Shown piece by piece: positions 22,501-34,189 of a stretch of 64,000 nucleotides of DNA; the first letter of the stretch is position 1, and every line of letters begins with the position of its first letter. Where the stretch lies: NCBI GenBank assembly GCA_963669155.1, contig OZ022593.1, positions 8,732,366 to 8,796,365 on the forward strand, in the 5' to 3' direction. Position numbers and translations under genes: made by a program. The stretch is from Arbacia lixula (taxonomy: Eukaryota > Echinodermata > Echinoidea > Arbacioida > Arbaciidae). Below the pieces are notes generated by a model, which was not told where the DNA came from, searched no databases, and saw only the letters and a list, made by a program, of their open reading frames with translations.

Positions 22501-22527
22501 TCAGGCTATCGTTCTTCCGACACTCAC

Positions 22528-22657
22528 CCTCCAAACCGCCACTTGAGATACGAGCCGACGGGAGGGTCGCGTCTAACCTCGCCGTACACGCATACCAATC
22601 CCACTTCATTGTCATCAACAATCAGTAGCAGCAATTTATCGCCCTCGTAAAACTTGA
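22528..22657 (-). CDS. Exon-like segment, possible additional Ig half-domain
   Basis: Between an AG (TTCCGGCAG) and a strong donor (GG|GTGAGT) there are 130 open bases, two plus 42 codons plus two: the same phase pair as the exon at 17473-17302. They encode KFYEGDKLLLLIVDDNEVGL then VCVYGEVRRDPPVGSYLKWR and FGG. EGDKLLLLI lines up with QGDRLMLTC of the other Ig exon, with Ile in place of the B-strand Cys, and LKWRF could hold the C-strand Trp. The acceptor has a weak pyrimidine tract but a CTGAT branch-like site 24 bp upstream. The frame stays open upstream to a poly-C run at 22730-22752. It could be an extra exon needing an unseen partner, an alternative to the 17473 exon, or chance. The plus-strand frame over the same place is a shadow. 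Confidence 0.4.
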
Positions 22658-22729
22658 CTGCCGGAATTTGTTGGGCACTAATCAGTTTTAATCTCTCGGA
22701 AGTCCTTCCGCGACACCCGATGATCTAGT

Positions 22730-22752
22730 GGGGGGGGGGGGGGGGGGGGGGG
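22730..22752. repeat. (G)23 homopolymer
   Basis: An uninterrupted run of G. On the gene strand it is a poly-C tract 73 bp upstream of the exon-like segment at 22657. Confidence 0.95.
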
Positions 22753-23389
22753 CATTGAATAGTTACTCTTTGACTTTGATCGGAATGTGACTTCGTGAGA
22801 AGATTTGGGTCATACAGTTGCACATATTATAGACGCTATTATTAGAAGTAAAAGCAGCGATTTCAGAATCATCCAGTATCTTAAATCGTTATGTGTGAGA
22901 TATCTAAATAATCTATGTTCTAAATACAGGTACACGTAGTCCGAGTAGGCAAATATCTTCTTTGAAAAAAAATGTGAAAATTAAATGCAATTACATTAAC
23001 TAGCTCACTGAGATTAATTACTTAATAAATTAATGCCAAAGTTGCAAATATGCAGTTATGTATCATGTTAACCACATATAGCACAAGTACTGGCTGGCAC
23101 TGAAAATGTTAACATAGCCTATTCTCCATCAATATGCCTACATTAAAATGCAAGTAATCCAAATTGCTTTAGCTATAAGATAGTATTTACTTAGAAAACA
23201 TCATAATATGCATAATTTATAATTTATGCATTTGTATAATTCCTTAAATATTTTTCTCAACTGCTTCGGCAATAGATGAAATAATACTCAAAGGAATTTG
23301 TGCAATCTCAAAAATAAGCACATAAAGAAATAAGGTTTCTCATGATTGACCTGACCTGGTCCTATATTATATGTTACACAATTCATTAC

Positions 23390-23895
23390 ATATGGGACTG
23401 AGAGGCTTAAATTGGCTCTTGCTTGGAAGTTGTTCGTAGCATCCTTCTAGTAGCAACATTTGAGTCTGAAACATGTTTCTGTCAAAGTGAATCTGATCTG
23501 ATTGCCCCTTTCAAATGAACTTTCTCCCTACCAACCTATGATAATCCCATGTCAATTGTAACACAATTTCTTTCCTGTGGGACTAAAAAGTTAATGCGGT
23601 TCTTGTTAAGTTACAAATACTTGAGCTGAAATACATTGGAGCTGAATATATGCATAGCTGTAGAAATGAATCTGACCCGATTGCCCCTTTCAGAATTGAG
23701 TACCAATCCTTCATGTATGATAGTCCAATCCAAACGATAACACAATTTATTGCTTATGGGACTAAGAAGCTTAATGCAGTCCTTAATAACTTACCGGTAC
23801 TGTAACCGTAATAACGCTGAGTAACATTCAAGTCTGAACACATCCTTAGCTGTCAAAGTGAATCTGATCTGATTGCCCCTTTCAGACGCTCAGGT
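23390..23895. repeat. Tandem repeat, about 180 bp, three units
   Basis: GTGAATCTGATCTGATTGCC then CCTTTCA ends each unit (near 23488, 23672 and 23860). GGGACTRARARGCTTAA opens the units (near 23395, 23579 and 23758). The array is intronic and without coding potential. Confidence 0.75.
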
Positions 23896-24154
23896 CGACC
23901 ACACATAAACAGCACCAAGTCCCAGTCCGGTCTATAAATATGTCACAAATCATTTTTATAGGTCATAATTCCAGGGGAATGTAAGGGGAATATTTCAGTC
24001 AGCGTGAGCCCTGGAATGCACTGACATCGGTGGCGACTACGTCAAAGCTCTGATGCAGCCCCAAACACCAGCAAACACGTGGAGCCTGGGACAGCAGGCT
24101 AGTCTTCAACCCAGGCTGTTGAGCATTTCCATCATAATCACAGGTATATTTTCA

Positions 24155-24195
24155 AGGTGGGGGGGGGGGAGGGGGGGGGGAGGGGGGGGGGTGGT
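24155..24195. repeat. G-rich run
   Basis: Almost 40 bases of G broken by single A and T bases. A plausible quadruplex. Confidence 0.9.
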
Positions 24196-24289
24196 CATAA
24201 ACTGTTTGAGAAGTCCTCTTCAAAAGCGTCCATATCTTGAAGAAAATACCCTGAGCGTAGTGGTGCATTAACCTTCTATGAGTACATAG

Positions 24290-24665
24290 AAATAACAGGG
24301 GCTTGTTTGTTATTCATTGGGGGCTCTTTGCTTTGGGTCAAGATCACCCTGGGCCCCCATGTAATAAGGTTTGGGCTGAGAAATCTTGGGGGGGGGGATA
24401 CTTGAAAAGCCATGTAATGCACGACTGAAACCATATTAGGAAAATCATTTCTCACAGGGGCTCGTTTATCATTCACAGGGGCGCTTTTGGGCATTGCAAG
24501 GGCTAGATCATTCTGAGCCCCCATTTGATAAGGGCGGGGGGGGGGGGAATAAAGAATATTTGCAGGGGCTACTACTTGAAAAACCCTCATATCACAAAGC
24601 AAACACCTGAGCCATATAATGCATTAAACCCTATTGACGGTTTTGGGGGCATTGAAGCTGCATGA
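24290..24665 (+). repeat. GGGGGCTC dispersed repeat (family H), two tandem units
   Basis: Units about 161 bp apart start GGGGCTTGTTTGTTATTCAT and GGGGCTCGTTTATCATTCAC and continue with GGGGGCTCTTTG and CCCCCATGTAATAAGG-type words. Related copies are at 54660-54880 (same strand) and, inverted, at 32612-32945. A short inverted trace lies near 51150-51230. Confidence 0.7.
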
Positions 24666-25069
24666 TCATCTAGTGCGCCCATGTAAGTTTTTCACTGCTT
24701 ACAATGGATGTCAAAGAGGTCTGCCTAAAGTAGACTAATTCCTGTCCAGCCTATAATGGACTAGGAGAAGAGACAAGTTATCCTTGTTCGCTCTAGAATC
24801 GATGCATACGCCTGTGACGGTTTCAATAAAAAAATGTCTCACAGCCTGGAAGACAGGCTAACAGGAGACCTGTGAAAAATGTTGGGAGCATTCCGGCACA
24901 GATCTAAACTGCTATTTTTAAGCGCTATGGAACGACTGGCTGGAGCATGTCTTGTGAATTACGAACATGACGGAGAGGGCTTGAGAGGCATGGAGGTGCT
25001 GTACCAAATTAACCCATAATGCCCCAGGCAAAATGCTGCTCTATATGAATTCATACATGTTATACCCTA

Positions 25070-25580
25070 GTCACACTATAGGTGGAATAAGCCGGCATGC
25101 CGTCGGAATGAAAATTCTTGGCACATTCCTTGATGTTCGAAGTGCATTCTAACAATTCTGACTGCATTCTGAGTGCATTCCAAATATTCGGGTCCATTCT
25201 TGTGTCCGGCCCAAATGTTTTGCTCATGCTCAAAACTTTCGAAAAAAATCGAACGGCATTCAAAGTGCAGTCCAACAGCACTCTGACTGCATTCCAAATA
25301 TTTTGACTACATTTCAACAACATTCAAAACATTCTGATCGCATTCGTGGGAGACGATTGAATCGCATAAAAGCACAGCTTGCTGTTGCTGCAACGCCAGT
25401 CAGCATTGAGGAGTCACTGAGGAGCATTGATTTCATGCCGCATTCGAACAGCGTTTTTACCTATTTAGATCAATTCGAAATTCCCTCCCGAATGTGGCTC
25501 GAATTTTGAAAAAAAATTAATTCCAGTTGGTTCTGCTTGATTCCCGCTGATTACTAATAAGTGTGACGGGGGCTTTCCAT
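25070..25580. repeat. GCATTC-rich dispersed element
   Basis: The word GCATTC or ACATTC recurs every 10-30 bp (for example CTGACTGCATTCCAAATATT). The ends CTAGTCACACTATA and TAAGTGTGACGGGGG are roughly inverted. Open frames on both strands follow the simple repeat. It is likely a non-autonomous element. Confidence 0.5.
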
Positions 25581-26694
25581 TTAACAAAAAGCAACTATGG
25601 TGCATACAAGCCTGAATTCACAAATGGTTTTTGATTTAGACCATAGTTTAGGCAAATTTTGTTTTGGCATTTTGGCATTTTGTCTGGCAGGAAAGGCATT
25701 AAGAAATCACATTCTCCAGCAGTAAAAACCACCAAGAATACACATATTACCCACTTGGAAATGTTGATTCAACACATATGATTTTACACAGTGTGAGAAG
25801 GTAATTTCCCTAAAAAATACCATAAAATGATGTTCATCACAAACAGCAAATCTATAATCTGAAAATGAGGTGAAGGCTGGTTACTCATGACAGGATTTGT
25901 CACAAACACAGACACAAACACCGAATGGGATCTGTTATAAAACAAATCAACAAGCAGCTTCATTATCCTGAAATCAGGTGAAGGATGATTACTCATGTTT
26001 TCAATATAATCATGGAACACTCAAAATCTCTTGTACCTCTTGCTGTACAAAGTACTTACCTTGCATGATAATTTGGCACATACATAGAGCTTACAGCTAT
26101 AAAACTGAAATATGTGGTGAACTTTGATGTCGATTTAGAATACAAAGACACAATTATGGCTTTAAAGGAAAGATAAAGGCAACAGAAGGAGAATTTGAAG
26201 CCAAATGATCCTGCAAAAAAGAAGACAGATACTATCTCTTAGTTTGGAATGGATTTCACATTAAAAAGTTGAGGTTAGCCTTGATTCTAGGCTTCAGGTT
26301 TCTTCTTTTTTGCACATTACATTCATAAGTCAGGTCTGGACAAACAGACTAGCCTTCTGTCTTTATCCTCACAGGGAAAAGCACCGGGGTAGAAGGTAGT
26401 GCGCTTAGTCTACATAACCAGACATAGTTGTGAGTGCGATGGGAGGTCACAAGAGGAAAAAGTCCCGACTCACAGCTCTGAACCTAGGCTGATTTGGGAT
26501 GCGGATTTTCTCTTGGTCAGGTCAGCAATCGCAGAGCTTCACCCTAAGCCTGCGTGCCCATGGCCCAGACACATCGCTGACAAGGAAATTGGCCAAATTT
26601 AACGCCAGGAAGCAACTACATAGGGCGAACGACTCTTCCCACACAAAAATCCGGGAGCCTGCCAACTGAAGGAGAGCTCCTTATTTTGCTTTAC

Positions 26695-26978
26695 CGTTCC
26701 CCGGCTCATCGCCATTTAGTCTACCCCCATTTGGTCTAATTCCCATTCCGTCTACATATGTGTTAAACCAGAACCTTGACACTAGCCTTTGAGAAAGAAA
26801 GCTTATCTTAACTGTCTCCATTTCTCCCCCCACCCCGTTCCCAGACTCATCGCCATTTAGTCTACACCCATTTGGTCTAATTCCCATTCCGTCATCTACA
26901 TATGTGTTAAACCAGAACCATGACACTAGCCTTTAAGTAAGAAAGCTTATCTTAACTTAACTTTCTCTATTTCCCCCC
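26695..26978. repeat. Tandem duplication, 141 bp unit
   Basis: CTCATCGCCATTTAGTCTAC, CATTTGGTCTAATTCCCATT and AAGAAAGCTTATCTTAACT occur at 26705 and 26846 in the same order, with an ATC insertion in the second copy. Two units. Confidence 0.85.
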
Positions 26979-27199
26979 CCCCTTCTCATCCCCCCCCTGT
27001 CTATGTCTGATGTCCATCATCATTATGTCTCATGCCCCCCCCCCCTCCATTCCTCTCTCTATCTTTCTATCTGTATCTCTCTTTCCCTAAAATGTTTTTC
27101 TTTCTTTCATTCCTCTCTCCTATTCTCCTACCCCACCCTTTCTCTCTTGCTTGCTCTTTCTCGCTCTATTTTCTCTCTCAATACAATTTTTTTTCTCTG

Positions 27200-27233
27200 T
27201 GTCCCTCTCTCATGTTCACGTTCCCCCCCCCTC

Positions 27234-27287
<54 letters not shown>

Positions 27288-27290
27288 CCC

Positions 27291-27330
<40 letters not shown>

Positions 27331-27375
27331 CTCTCTCTCTTCTCTTCTCCCCCCTCTCTCTCTTTGTCTCTCGCC
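27200..27375. repeat. (CT)n microsatellite
   Basis: Long CT runs (27232-27282 and 27295-27338) with CCC interruptions. All four overlapping frames are artefacts. Confidence 0.9.
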
Positions 27376-27429
27376 TTCCCTTGCAATTCAATCACCCCCT
27401 CCAATCAATTCCACCTGAAGAGTAAAACT

Positions 27430-28040
27430 AGCAGAATCCTCAAATACAGACAAAAAAACAAATGAATGTCACGTTCAAGGTGTTAGAACAAAAAGTAATT
27501 TGTACTTTAAAGTACAATTTGATAACATTTCCAGTACAATTTGGCACAGAAATATATGATAAATTGGTTGCATCCTTTTATAATAGAGCAACAGAGTAAA
27601 ACTGTAAACATGTCATTATATTACTGATCATGACGACTCCAGATAAAAATGTGAACAATATGGGCAGAATTTAAAGCGTCACAACTTGAATCTCCATGAT
27701 CAAAAAGAATTAGTAATTTAATTCACCTCCATAGCCTTATGTGTTATGGATAAAAAGTGTAGAAAGTCTTTAGCTCATCAATTCAAAATGGTGTCTTCTC
27801 TCAATCAATTATTTAAAAAACAAACCTTAACCCTAAATTTCACGTTGCATCATACAGTTAATGTCACGCCAGTATACCTAGTAAAATAGAACAAATTTGA
27901 CTTTATCAAACATTAACATTAAACACTTTTAATGACTTCCCTACATTAACAGGTACGTGAAGATATGAAGTAAACACAATCATAATAATTGCTCTACAGG
28001 GGAGGAACTAAATCTATTTCACTCACTCAAGCTTATACCA
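27430..28040. other. AT-rich intron sequence, no feature seen
   Basis: No coding, repeat or RNA signature was recognised apart from short AT-rich words. Confidence 0.5.
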
Positions 28041-28045
28041 TGGAA

Positions 28046-28252
28046 TAGCCTAGCTTTCAGGCTTTTAGACATTTTTAATCCAAACTATAATATTCAATGA
28101 AATAGGTCTGGCTGCAGTAGACTAATCATTCTCAATTCCACCTATGGAGAAGGAGTGAGAAAGGGGGAGAATGATACAAATAATAGACTTTGATGTTCTA
28201 GACTGTTTGTTAGTTGGGATCAGAAACCTGCAACATCCTGGAAGGAAGCCTA
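28046..28252. mobile_element. TAGCCTGG-ended foldback repeat (family F)
   Basis: The ends TAGCCTAGCTTTCAGGC and GAAGGAAGCCTA are imperfectly inverted. Internal words GTCTGGCTGCAGTAGACTAA and GTTGGGATCAGAAA are shared with copies at 62838-63060 and partial copies near 42728 and 49910. Length is about 207 bp. Confidence 0.6.
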
Positions 28253-28698
28253 CCACTGCAAACAATACTTTCATAATTACACCTTTCCAGTACTCTTGCA
28301 TCAGTTACATGTACACAACAGTAGATAAAAATAACATTAAACCCCCTACCGATGTGTGGCAGCCTGTAACCGGCAGACGACTTTAAATAAACATATCTAC
28401 CGTACCTCAAAGCAGTGTGTAATTAACTGATCACCTGAAAATTATTAATTGGGTGTAAATTGGTTCTATCCGCATTCATACCCCTAATTTCCTTAGACCT
28501 ACACATTCAATTACGTTGTGGCTGCTGAATCGGTGCACCCAGCTAACAATCTGCCCGACAACTCCCGTCACATTATTGGATTAATGGGAGTACCCTAGCA
28601 TAATTCAATTTTTCAATAGCTTTCAGGAGTATGATCACATTAGATCCCACCCCTCACTGCACGCACTTGTCTGCTGCAGACTGTAAGCCATGTCACTA

Positions 28699-28719
28699 GG
28701 GGGGGGGGGGGGGGGGGGG
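28699..28719. repeat. (G)21 homopolymer
   Basis: An uninterrupted G run followed by GGTGGTACC-like sequence. Confidence 0.95.
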
Positions 28720-29075
28720 TGGTGGTACCCCTGCTACCCAGTCACCCACCCCTCCAATCGACAAAATGAAAAGTTTGGAAAAAGATCAAGATATATCTAT
28801 ATCCCTTCTTTTCCCCTTTTCTCTTTCCTAGCATCCTTATTACACCCTACCTTTGCCTGACTCCTTCCTTCTTCATCCTCTTCCTTCTACTCTCCTTTCC
28901 CACCCTTCCCTCCATCCTTGCTTTCATACCTTCCTCTGATCTCTTGATATCTCTTCTCTAACCTCTCCACTTTTCCTTCCCTCTCTTCAGTTCAATCCAT
29001 CTCCTTCTTTCATATTCACTCACTCTATCTCTCTCTCTCTCTCCTTCCCTCCCTGTATCCTACCTCCTCACCATC

Positions 29076-29304
29076 TACACTACAGCTCCAAGGAATTGGC
29101 ATAGGGAAAGGGAAGAAAGGAGAGGAGCCGCAGTTTTAAACCTTGGTATATTTTGTCCAGTTCAGCATGAAACATGATGCTTTAGCCTAAAAAGCATTGT
29201 GTTTCATGCTGAACTGGACAAAATATTCTGTGGTTTACAACTGTGGCTCCTTCCCTTTCTTCCCTTTCCCTTTCCTTATGCCAATTACTTTGAGCTATAG
29301 TGTA
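29076..29304. mobile_element. TA-flanked foldback MITE (family C), copy 1
   Basis: The ends TACACTACAGCTCCAAGGAA and TTTGAGCTATAGTGTA are inverted and bounded by TA, as expected for a Tc1/mariner-type target site. The arms carry GTCCAGTTCAGCATGAAACA and its complement around a 20 bp core. The second copy is at 49594-49829. There is no coding capacity. Confidence 0.8.
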
Positions 29305-29384
29305 CATCCTCCTTTCTGTCCCAATGTTTTCTCTCCCTATCAAGCAAACCTCCATCCTTCACTCTTTTCTTCCATTTATCCCTC

Positions 29385-29391
29385 CCCAACC

Positions 29392-29444
<53 letters not shown>

Positions 29445-29445
29445 C
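29385..29445. repeat. (CT)n microsatellite
   Basis: A nearly pure CT run. Confidence 0.9.
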
Positions 29446-29539
29446 TTTTCTCTATCCACCCATCCCTATCCTGCCCTAACATTACCTCTCTCCCTCCTCC
29501 CCTCTTACCCCTCTGCCGCGGCCCAGTCCCCAAACACTC

Positions 29540-29990
29540 ATGACTCCAAATTCATCCCTAAATGTTGTTAAAGCATCATTCAAAATTAGATTTCACCGCG
29601 GTCTGGGATAACTAAATAACATTACCAAGTCAAAGCAAAGAATGCCATGCATGTTCAGTACACACACAAGGCTAGTTATGGCATGTATGCAGGCGACAAT
29701 GTCATACGATTTGAGTAATGGTAGGCACGCGCCCCCGCTCTCGGAAGTTTTATGAATGACGAAAAACATGTTTGCATGTCGCAGGCTCTCCAAACAGGAG
29801 GGATTGATTGAGAGGAAAAGGAGGGAGACACAGATTCGGCTGGATGGGACTGTGGAGGCTGCACTTTGCAGATGTTTATGCCAGAAAGAGTTCGTCCTCT
29901 CCTCTTTGCAGTAAACAGAGTGTCGACACTGATATTTGACACTGGAGACAAATGGAGAAAATAATCTCTTTTTCATAATGGATTAACATT
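29540..29990. promoter_or_regulatory. Unique, compositionally complex intron block
   Basis: This stretch is free of the window's repeats, has moderate GC and a frame of 127 open codons on the minus strand without any recognised domain. It could be a conserved non-coding element in the long intron or simply unique sequence. Nothing here proves function. Confidence 0.2.
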
Positions 29991-30177
29991 AATGAAATCT
30001 TCCTTTGCTTGCCCACAGGTAGATGATCAAATACAATCTAAACCAACAAGCAAAAGTTGTTTGTTCTTCTTTTCTTGGCTTTATTTTTGGGGGGTTCTTT
30101 TAGTTTTTTTATGGAGTAATTGAATAATAACCATTAGCTTGACTTCATTCAATTATGTGTACTTGCATTTAGCTTGC

Positions 30178-30440
30178 TTAAAGGGCATATACTGTACTGG
30201 GAAGGTGATCGTGAGCAATCTTCTTGCCAATGGTCTTAAATTCATGTATTGACCATTTTAGAAGCTTGCTGAAAGTTATTTGCCCTCAAATGATCCACAT
30301 ATGGAGTAATTATTGATTAATGATTAAATCCTCAAAATGTTCGGGCCGAACATTTTGAGGATTTGTGATTTGATCACTCATTGCTAACAATTACATTTTG
30401 AAGGCTTTTTTGCCTTCCCAGTACAGTATATGCCCTTTAA
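30178..30440. mobile_element. TTAA foldback MITE (family A), internally deleted copy
   Basis: Flanked by TTAA with ends AGGGCATATACTGTACTGGG and CCCAGTACAGTATATGCCCT. At 263 bp it lacks about 110 bp relative to full copies. The left arm misses the AAAAAAGCCTTCAAAATGTA region. The right arm jumps from CACTCATT to GCTAACAATT, consistent with short-homology deletion. Confidence 0.88.
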
Positions 30441-30642
30441 TTTGAAGGGTAAGACCTTTTTCTATCTATCTATGTAGAAATGGTGAGAAAAAAACCTTTA
30501 CAAATCTATAAATCAATATGATTTCCAAACCAGTTGATGAGAGTGATTTCCAAATCAATGCACTTCATACTCATGTACGTAAATTTGGTATGGTAATTAA
30601 TAGATTCTAAAATATAGGTCAAGGTTCAGAGGTCTCTCCCGA

Positions 30643-30734
30643 GTTAACCCTTCTTGTGCTTCACAAACTGCTGGTATATGGGATTTACATGCATTACAAG
30701 TACACAGATGTGCCAGTTGTACATAAAGAGTTAA
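30643..30734. repeat. Short TTAA-bounded dispersed repeat (family I)
   Basis: Begins TTAACCCTTCTTGTGCTTCA and ends CATAAAGAGTTAA. It shares the order ACAAACTGCT, GGGATTTACATGCATTAC with the 80 bp copy at 34110-34189. Confidence 0.5.
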
Positions 30735-30834
30735 CTCTCTCAGTACCAAGCAATGGAAAAAAGCACAGACTTATTATAGTCATCAAGCAACTATGGTATT
30801 GGGTGGGTTAAACAAGAAATTGGTTGTTGGAGCC

Positions 30835-31125
30835 AAGCAGGCTTTCGACGCAGACTGCTCATGACACGTTGTTATGCTAAGTGTGCTCAGCCGCGTAACG
30901 GCGTGTGCGTGTCTGCGGGGTTATGCAGCATTAGCTCGTGTCACGGTACGCTGGCCGTGCCGTCGCGATTGATATGCATCGCAAATGCAAACTCTCATTT
31001 CAAACAAGAGCCGCTTGTGTTCATCAGTAAAGGATGAATGTAGGTTGGAATTGACAGGCTTAACCCCCTTAGTATGTGTGTTGTATGTGTAATCAGTCAA
31101 TGTGCTCTTCCAATTAATCAATAAT
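30835..31125. promoter_or_regulatory. CpG-containing unique intron block
   Basis: A locally CpG-dense segment (GCCGCGTAACGGCGTG, CGTGCCGTCGCGATT) leads into octamer-like words (ATATGCATCGCAAATGCAAA). No repeat copy or exon was seen. It is a candidate enhancer in the 29.6 kb intron, supported by motif content only. Confidence 0.2.
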
Positions 31126-31259
31126 CATTAAGTAAATTAATATTTGTTTTGAAATGGCACTCACAATACAGTTTGAATACCTCTCAAACATATTAATTTG
31201 ATGATAAAATCTGTTTTGCTGTTACTCTCCAGAGAAATAACATTAGTTGATTAATCTAA

Positions 31260-32110
31260 GCAGTGAAAAAAAAAAAGAAGACCATGCAAAGAGTAATAGC
31301 AAAACAAAGATTAGATCATTTATTGTCTCTCCGCAAAATGTTCAATTCTTTGAATATCAATTTAAATCAAGAACTGCATGAATCCTTTAACCCAATATCA
31401 ATACGTAGCAATAAATATCTAAGTCAATAGAGCACCGACAATGCGGGAATGTACACCTTCATCGGTTACCGTGCTGTTTGCAGAACACTTCTCAATTTCT
31501 TGCGAGATTCTAGCTAGTGTGTGACAGAGACCATTTCTTCTCCTTTCATAGCCTCAACTGAAAGGTCTCAAGAGATGCAAGACAGACAGACAGACTGAGA
31601 CAAAGGGACAGAGAGACACGTAACTCAGAGATAGAGAAATTGATAGACAGATAGAGAGAAAGAGAGGAAAAACCCTGTATATGGATAGATAGACAGTCTA
31701 ACAAAGACAAATATTGAAAAAAAGGGCAAGTCAAAGTCATTTACAAAGAGACAATATCCCTGGTCCATATTTCGTTTGATTTCAAAGATTTTCTCATTTT
31801 TGGAAGATGAATTCCTTGTATCCTGAAGTCATACAAGAATGGGACCCATGTTTACGGCACTCTATTGATTACACTTTCCCAAGTTTTTACCTCTACTTTT
31901 CTTTACCTTTTAGTTTAGTATTTCACTTCCTGGCCTTACATGCTATCCAATGGAACTGGCAATGTTTTAGAAAATTTTGTATACAAAACCAAAAACAATA
32001 ATATCAATGTGTTTTAATATCTTTTAAGGATTGGTATACATTGTTCCAAACAAATTTCAGTAAAATTATGAGTAACAAAAGAAATATAAACCTTCAAGAT
32101 ATGATTAACA
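31260..32110. other. AT-rich intron sequence, no feature seen
   Basis: Short GA-like word clusters near 31580-31670 and no coding signature. Confidence 0.5.
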
Positions 32111-32115
32111 GTAGC

Positions 32116-32133
32116 ATTTATTTATTTATTCAT

Positions 32134-32192
<59 letters not shown>

Positions 32193-32193
32193 T
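32116..32193. repeat. (TTTA)n microsatellite
   Basis: About 19 TTTA units with one CATT interruption near 32130. Confidence 0.95.
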
Positions 32194-32611
32194 GTTTTAT
32201 CTCAACTGGGTCGCCCTTTCATTTAAACAACTGATCTACAAAGGGCCCTGCACACAATACACATTTTTTTTGATGAATTTGGTAATGTTTGTAAAATAGA
32301 TACACATGTACCTTTAAACCATGTCAGTATATGACCTACAAGCTAAAAGCTACGCACATGTGCTACCCTCATTTTCTGCCTTGTCACCTGGAAGCTAGTT
32401 AATCAACGATCAGGCAATGACTTGTGGCTAACCAGTGCGTCAGAATTGATAGAATAAACAAACCACCTGTAAAACGAGTGGAGGAAATGCCACTTCCATT
32501 TCGTTTCTCGGGATGGGGAAGCGAGGAAGGAAGAGGCATCAGCCAGCGTGGACGCTTCCTCAAAGAGGTTGATTGACAAAGGGACAAACATGGAGGCTGA
32601 GGGCGATGTAA

Positions 32612-32945
32612 CCCCCAAATGTGTAGAAAGTGCCCCCATACACCAAAAAAGAGCCCCCATAAACAACTTCAGTGCCCCATGTGAATCCTTGATTTTCTTC
32701 ATCTAGGGTATGTTGTAAGGATGGTTTAGCATGTAAGTGTTTAATGGGGGTACAATGTAACCCCCAAAAAAAAAAAAAAAAAAAATGCACAAAACTGCCC
32801 CTATACACCTCAACAGTGCCCCTGTGAATACTTATTTTTCTAGGTTATATTGTACAACTTGGTAAGCTTTTGTTCAGGGACAATAAAGCCCCCACAATGC
32901 AAAAAGAGTGCCCCCATTAACAACAAAACTGCCGCTGTGATAAAT
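32612..32945 (-). repeat. GGGGGCTC dispersed repeat (family H), inverted, tandem
   Basis: GAGCCCCCATAAACAAC, CTGCCCCTATACACCTCAAC and GTGCCCCCATTAACAACAAA mark successive degenerate units on this strand, with an A run at 32766-32784. Related to 24290-24665. Confidence 0.65.
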
Positions 32946-33266
32946 CTTATACGTTTTGGGTAGAGGTAGTAATTATAATGTTCATAATCATATCAGAACT
33001 GTTCTCTCATTTTCACCAGGTGTGGGTTTCATTTCATTTCTATGATTTTATCATTTTTAGATGTTTTATTCATGTTATCCTAAAATCAAGCTCCATTGAC
33101 AACAGGTCCTGAAGTCTTAACCAGTTCTTCTCTGTACTTTTATTATGTTCCACACTCACTGCACTACACATCTACACACACAAATTGTTTTTTGTTACAT
33201 GATACATGCAGGTGAAGCAAAGAAAGTTCCATCAAACCTAAAGAGTGGCTTCTGACAATTTAACTC

Positions 33267-33502
33267 TTTTTTGGCAGCTGGTACGTCTTTGCACCAATAC
33301 TACACATAAATGTCTAGAGGAGCATTCTGTCTGGTTCTCCAGGAAAGGGACAATCGTTCCACAACTGCCAAGAAACCATCACGAGATGAAGCTTTCAGAC
33401 GAAGAGAGGGAGAAAGGAAATTCTAGCTTCTACCCTGTCTTCATTAACCCAAATTTGCTAGCTAGTGCGCTGATGTCTGATCTGGAGAATTTATCACAAT
33501 AA
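33267..33502 (+). CDS. Possible terminal exon (speculative)
   Basis: After a good acceptor (TTTAACTCTTTTTTGGCAG near 33281) the plus strand stays open for about 74 codons (RLCTNTTHKCLEEHSVWFSR, then KLSDEEREKGNSSFYPVF) to TAA, directly followed by an A run that makes AATAAA. No domain was recognised and no upstream exon was found. The last third resembles the CTTCATTA-CCC words of foldback family D, so this may be a repeat fragment. Confidence 0.15.
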
Positions 33503-34109
33503 AAAAAAAACCAGCAAGCTATTTGCATGTTATTTATAATGATAGTAAAATTGCAAAATAGCAAGCTATCTGGTCAGAAACTCATGCCGCAATATCTCAG
33601 GCTACCACAGCTCTTAAGATATTGCATTAATATGTGGCCTACCTTCATTACAGCAAAATAACAAACATGAAGATTTCCCATCTTTGTGAGTTGACAATAC
33701 ACGAACAGTGCGAACAAATATCTCTCAGTGCATCTCTCAGTGCATTATGTAACAGGGAAGGCTGAAGCTCAGCTAAGGCAGGAGTAAAATTATTAGCGCT
33801 CTATTTGATAGTTGTGAGGTAGTGTTAGATACAAGCTCAACTTTGGGATAGTTTTTCCCCAATTGGAAAATAGTATGTTATTTTGTAAGCTTGGACCTAA
33901 TGCAGACCCACAGGCTGAGTCACATAGGCCTGCTGTGAAGACCTGCTGTGATCTACATGACTAAAAAATATGGCAGCTTCCTTCAGAAGTTTCATACACA
34001 CTCCCCCCCCCCCCTCCCTCCCCCCTCCACCTCCCTCCCCCTCCCGCTCCCCCTTCCTCTCCCCTTGCCCCATGAATTCAAAACAATTTAATCCGAACAT
34101 ATTTGATAT

Positions 34110-34189
34110 TAACTCTTTGTGTGACAGACAAACTGCTCAATGAGATGTATGTGCGTTACTCATGCCAACGATGGCAGATAAAGGGTTAA
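34110..34189. repeat. Short TTAA-bounded dispersed repeat (family I), 80 bp
   Basis: The ends TTAACTCTTTGTGTGACAGA and GGCAGATAAAGGGTTAA are imperfectly inverted. Degenerate copies lie near 842, 4180, 30643, 45477 and 49431 (CCAGAC, then CTGCTC, then TCATGTGTATTAC). It is probably a very small TTAA MITE. Confidence 0.55.

Noticed and set aside
22213..22650. 145-codon plus-strand frame
   Set aside because: It is antisense to the better-supported exon-like segment at 22657-22528 and has no recognised domain.
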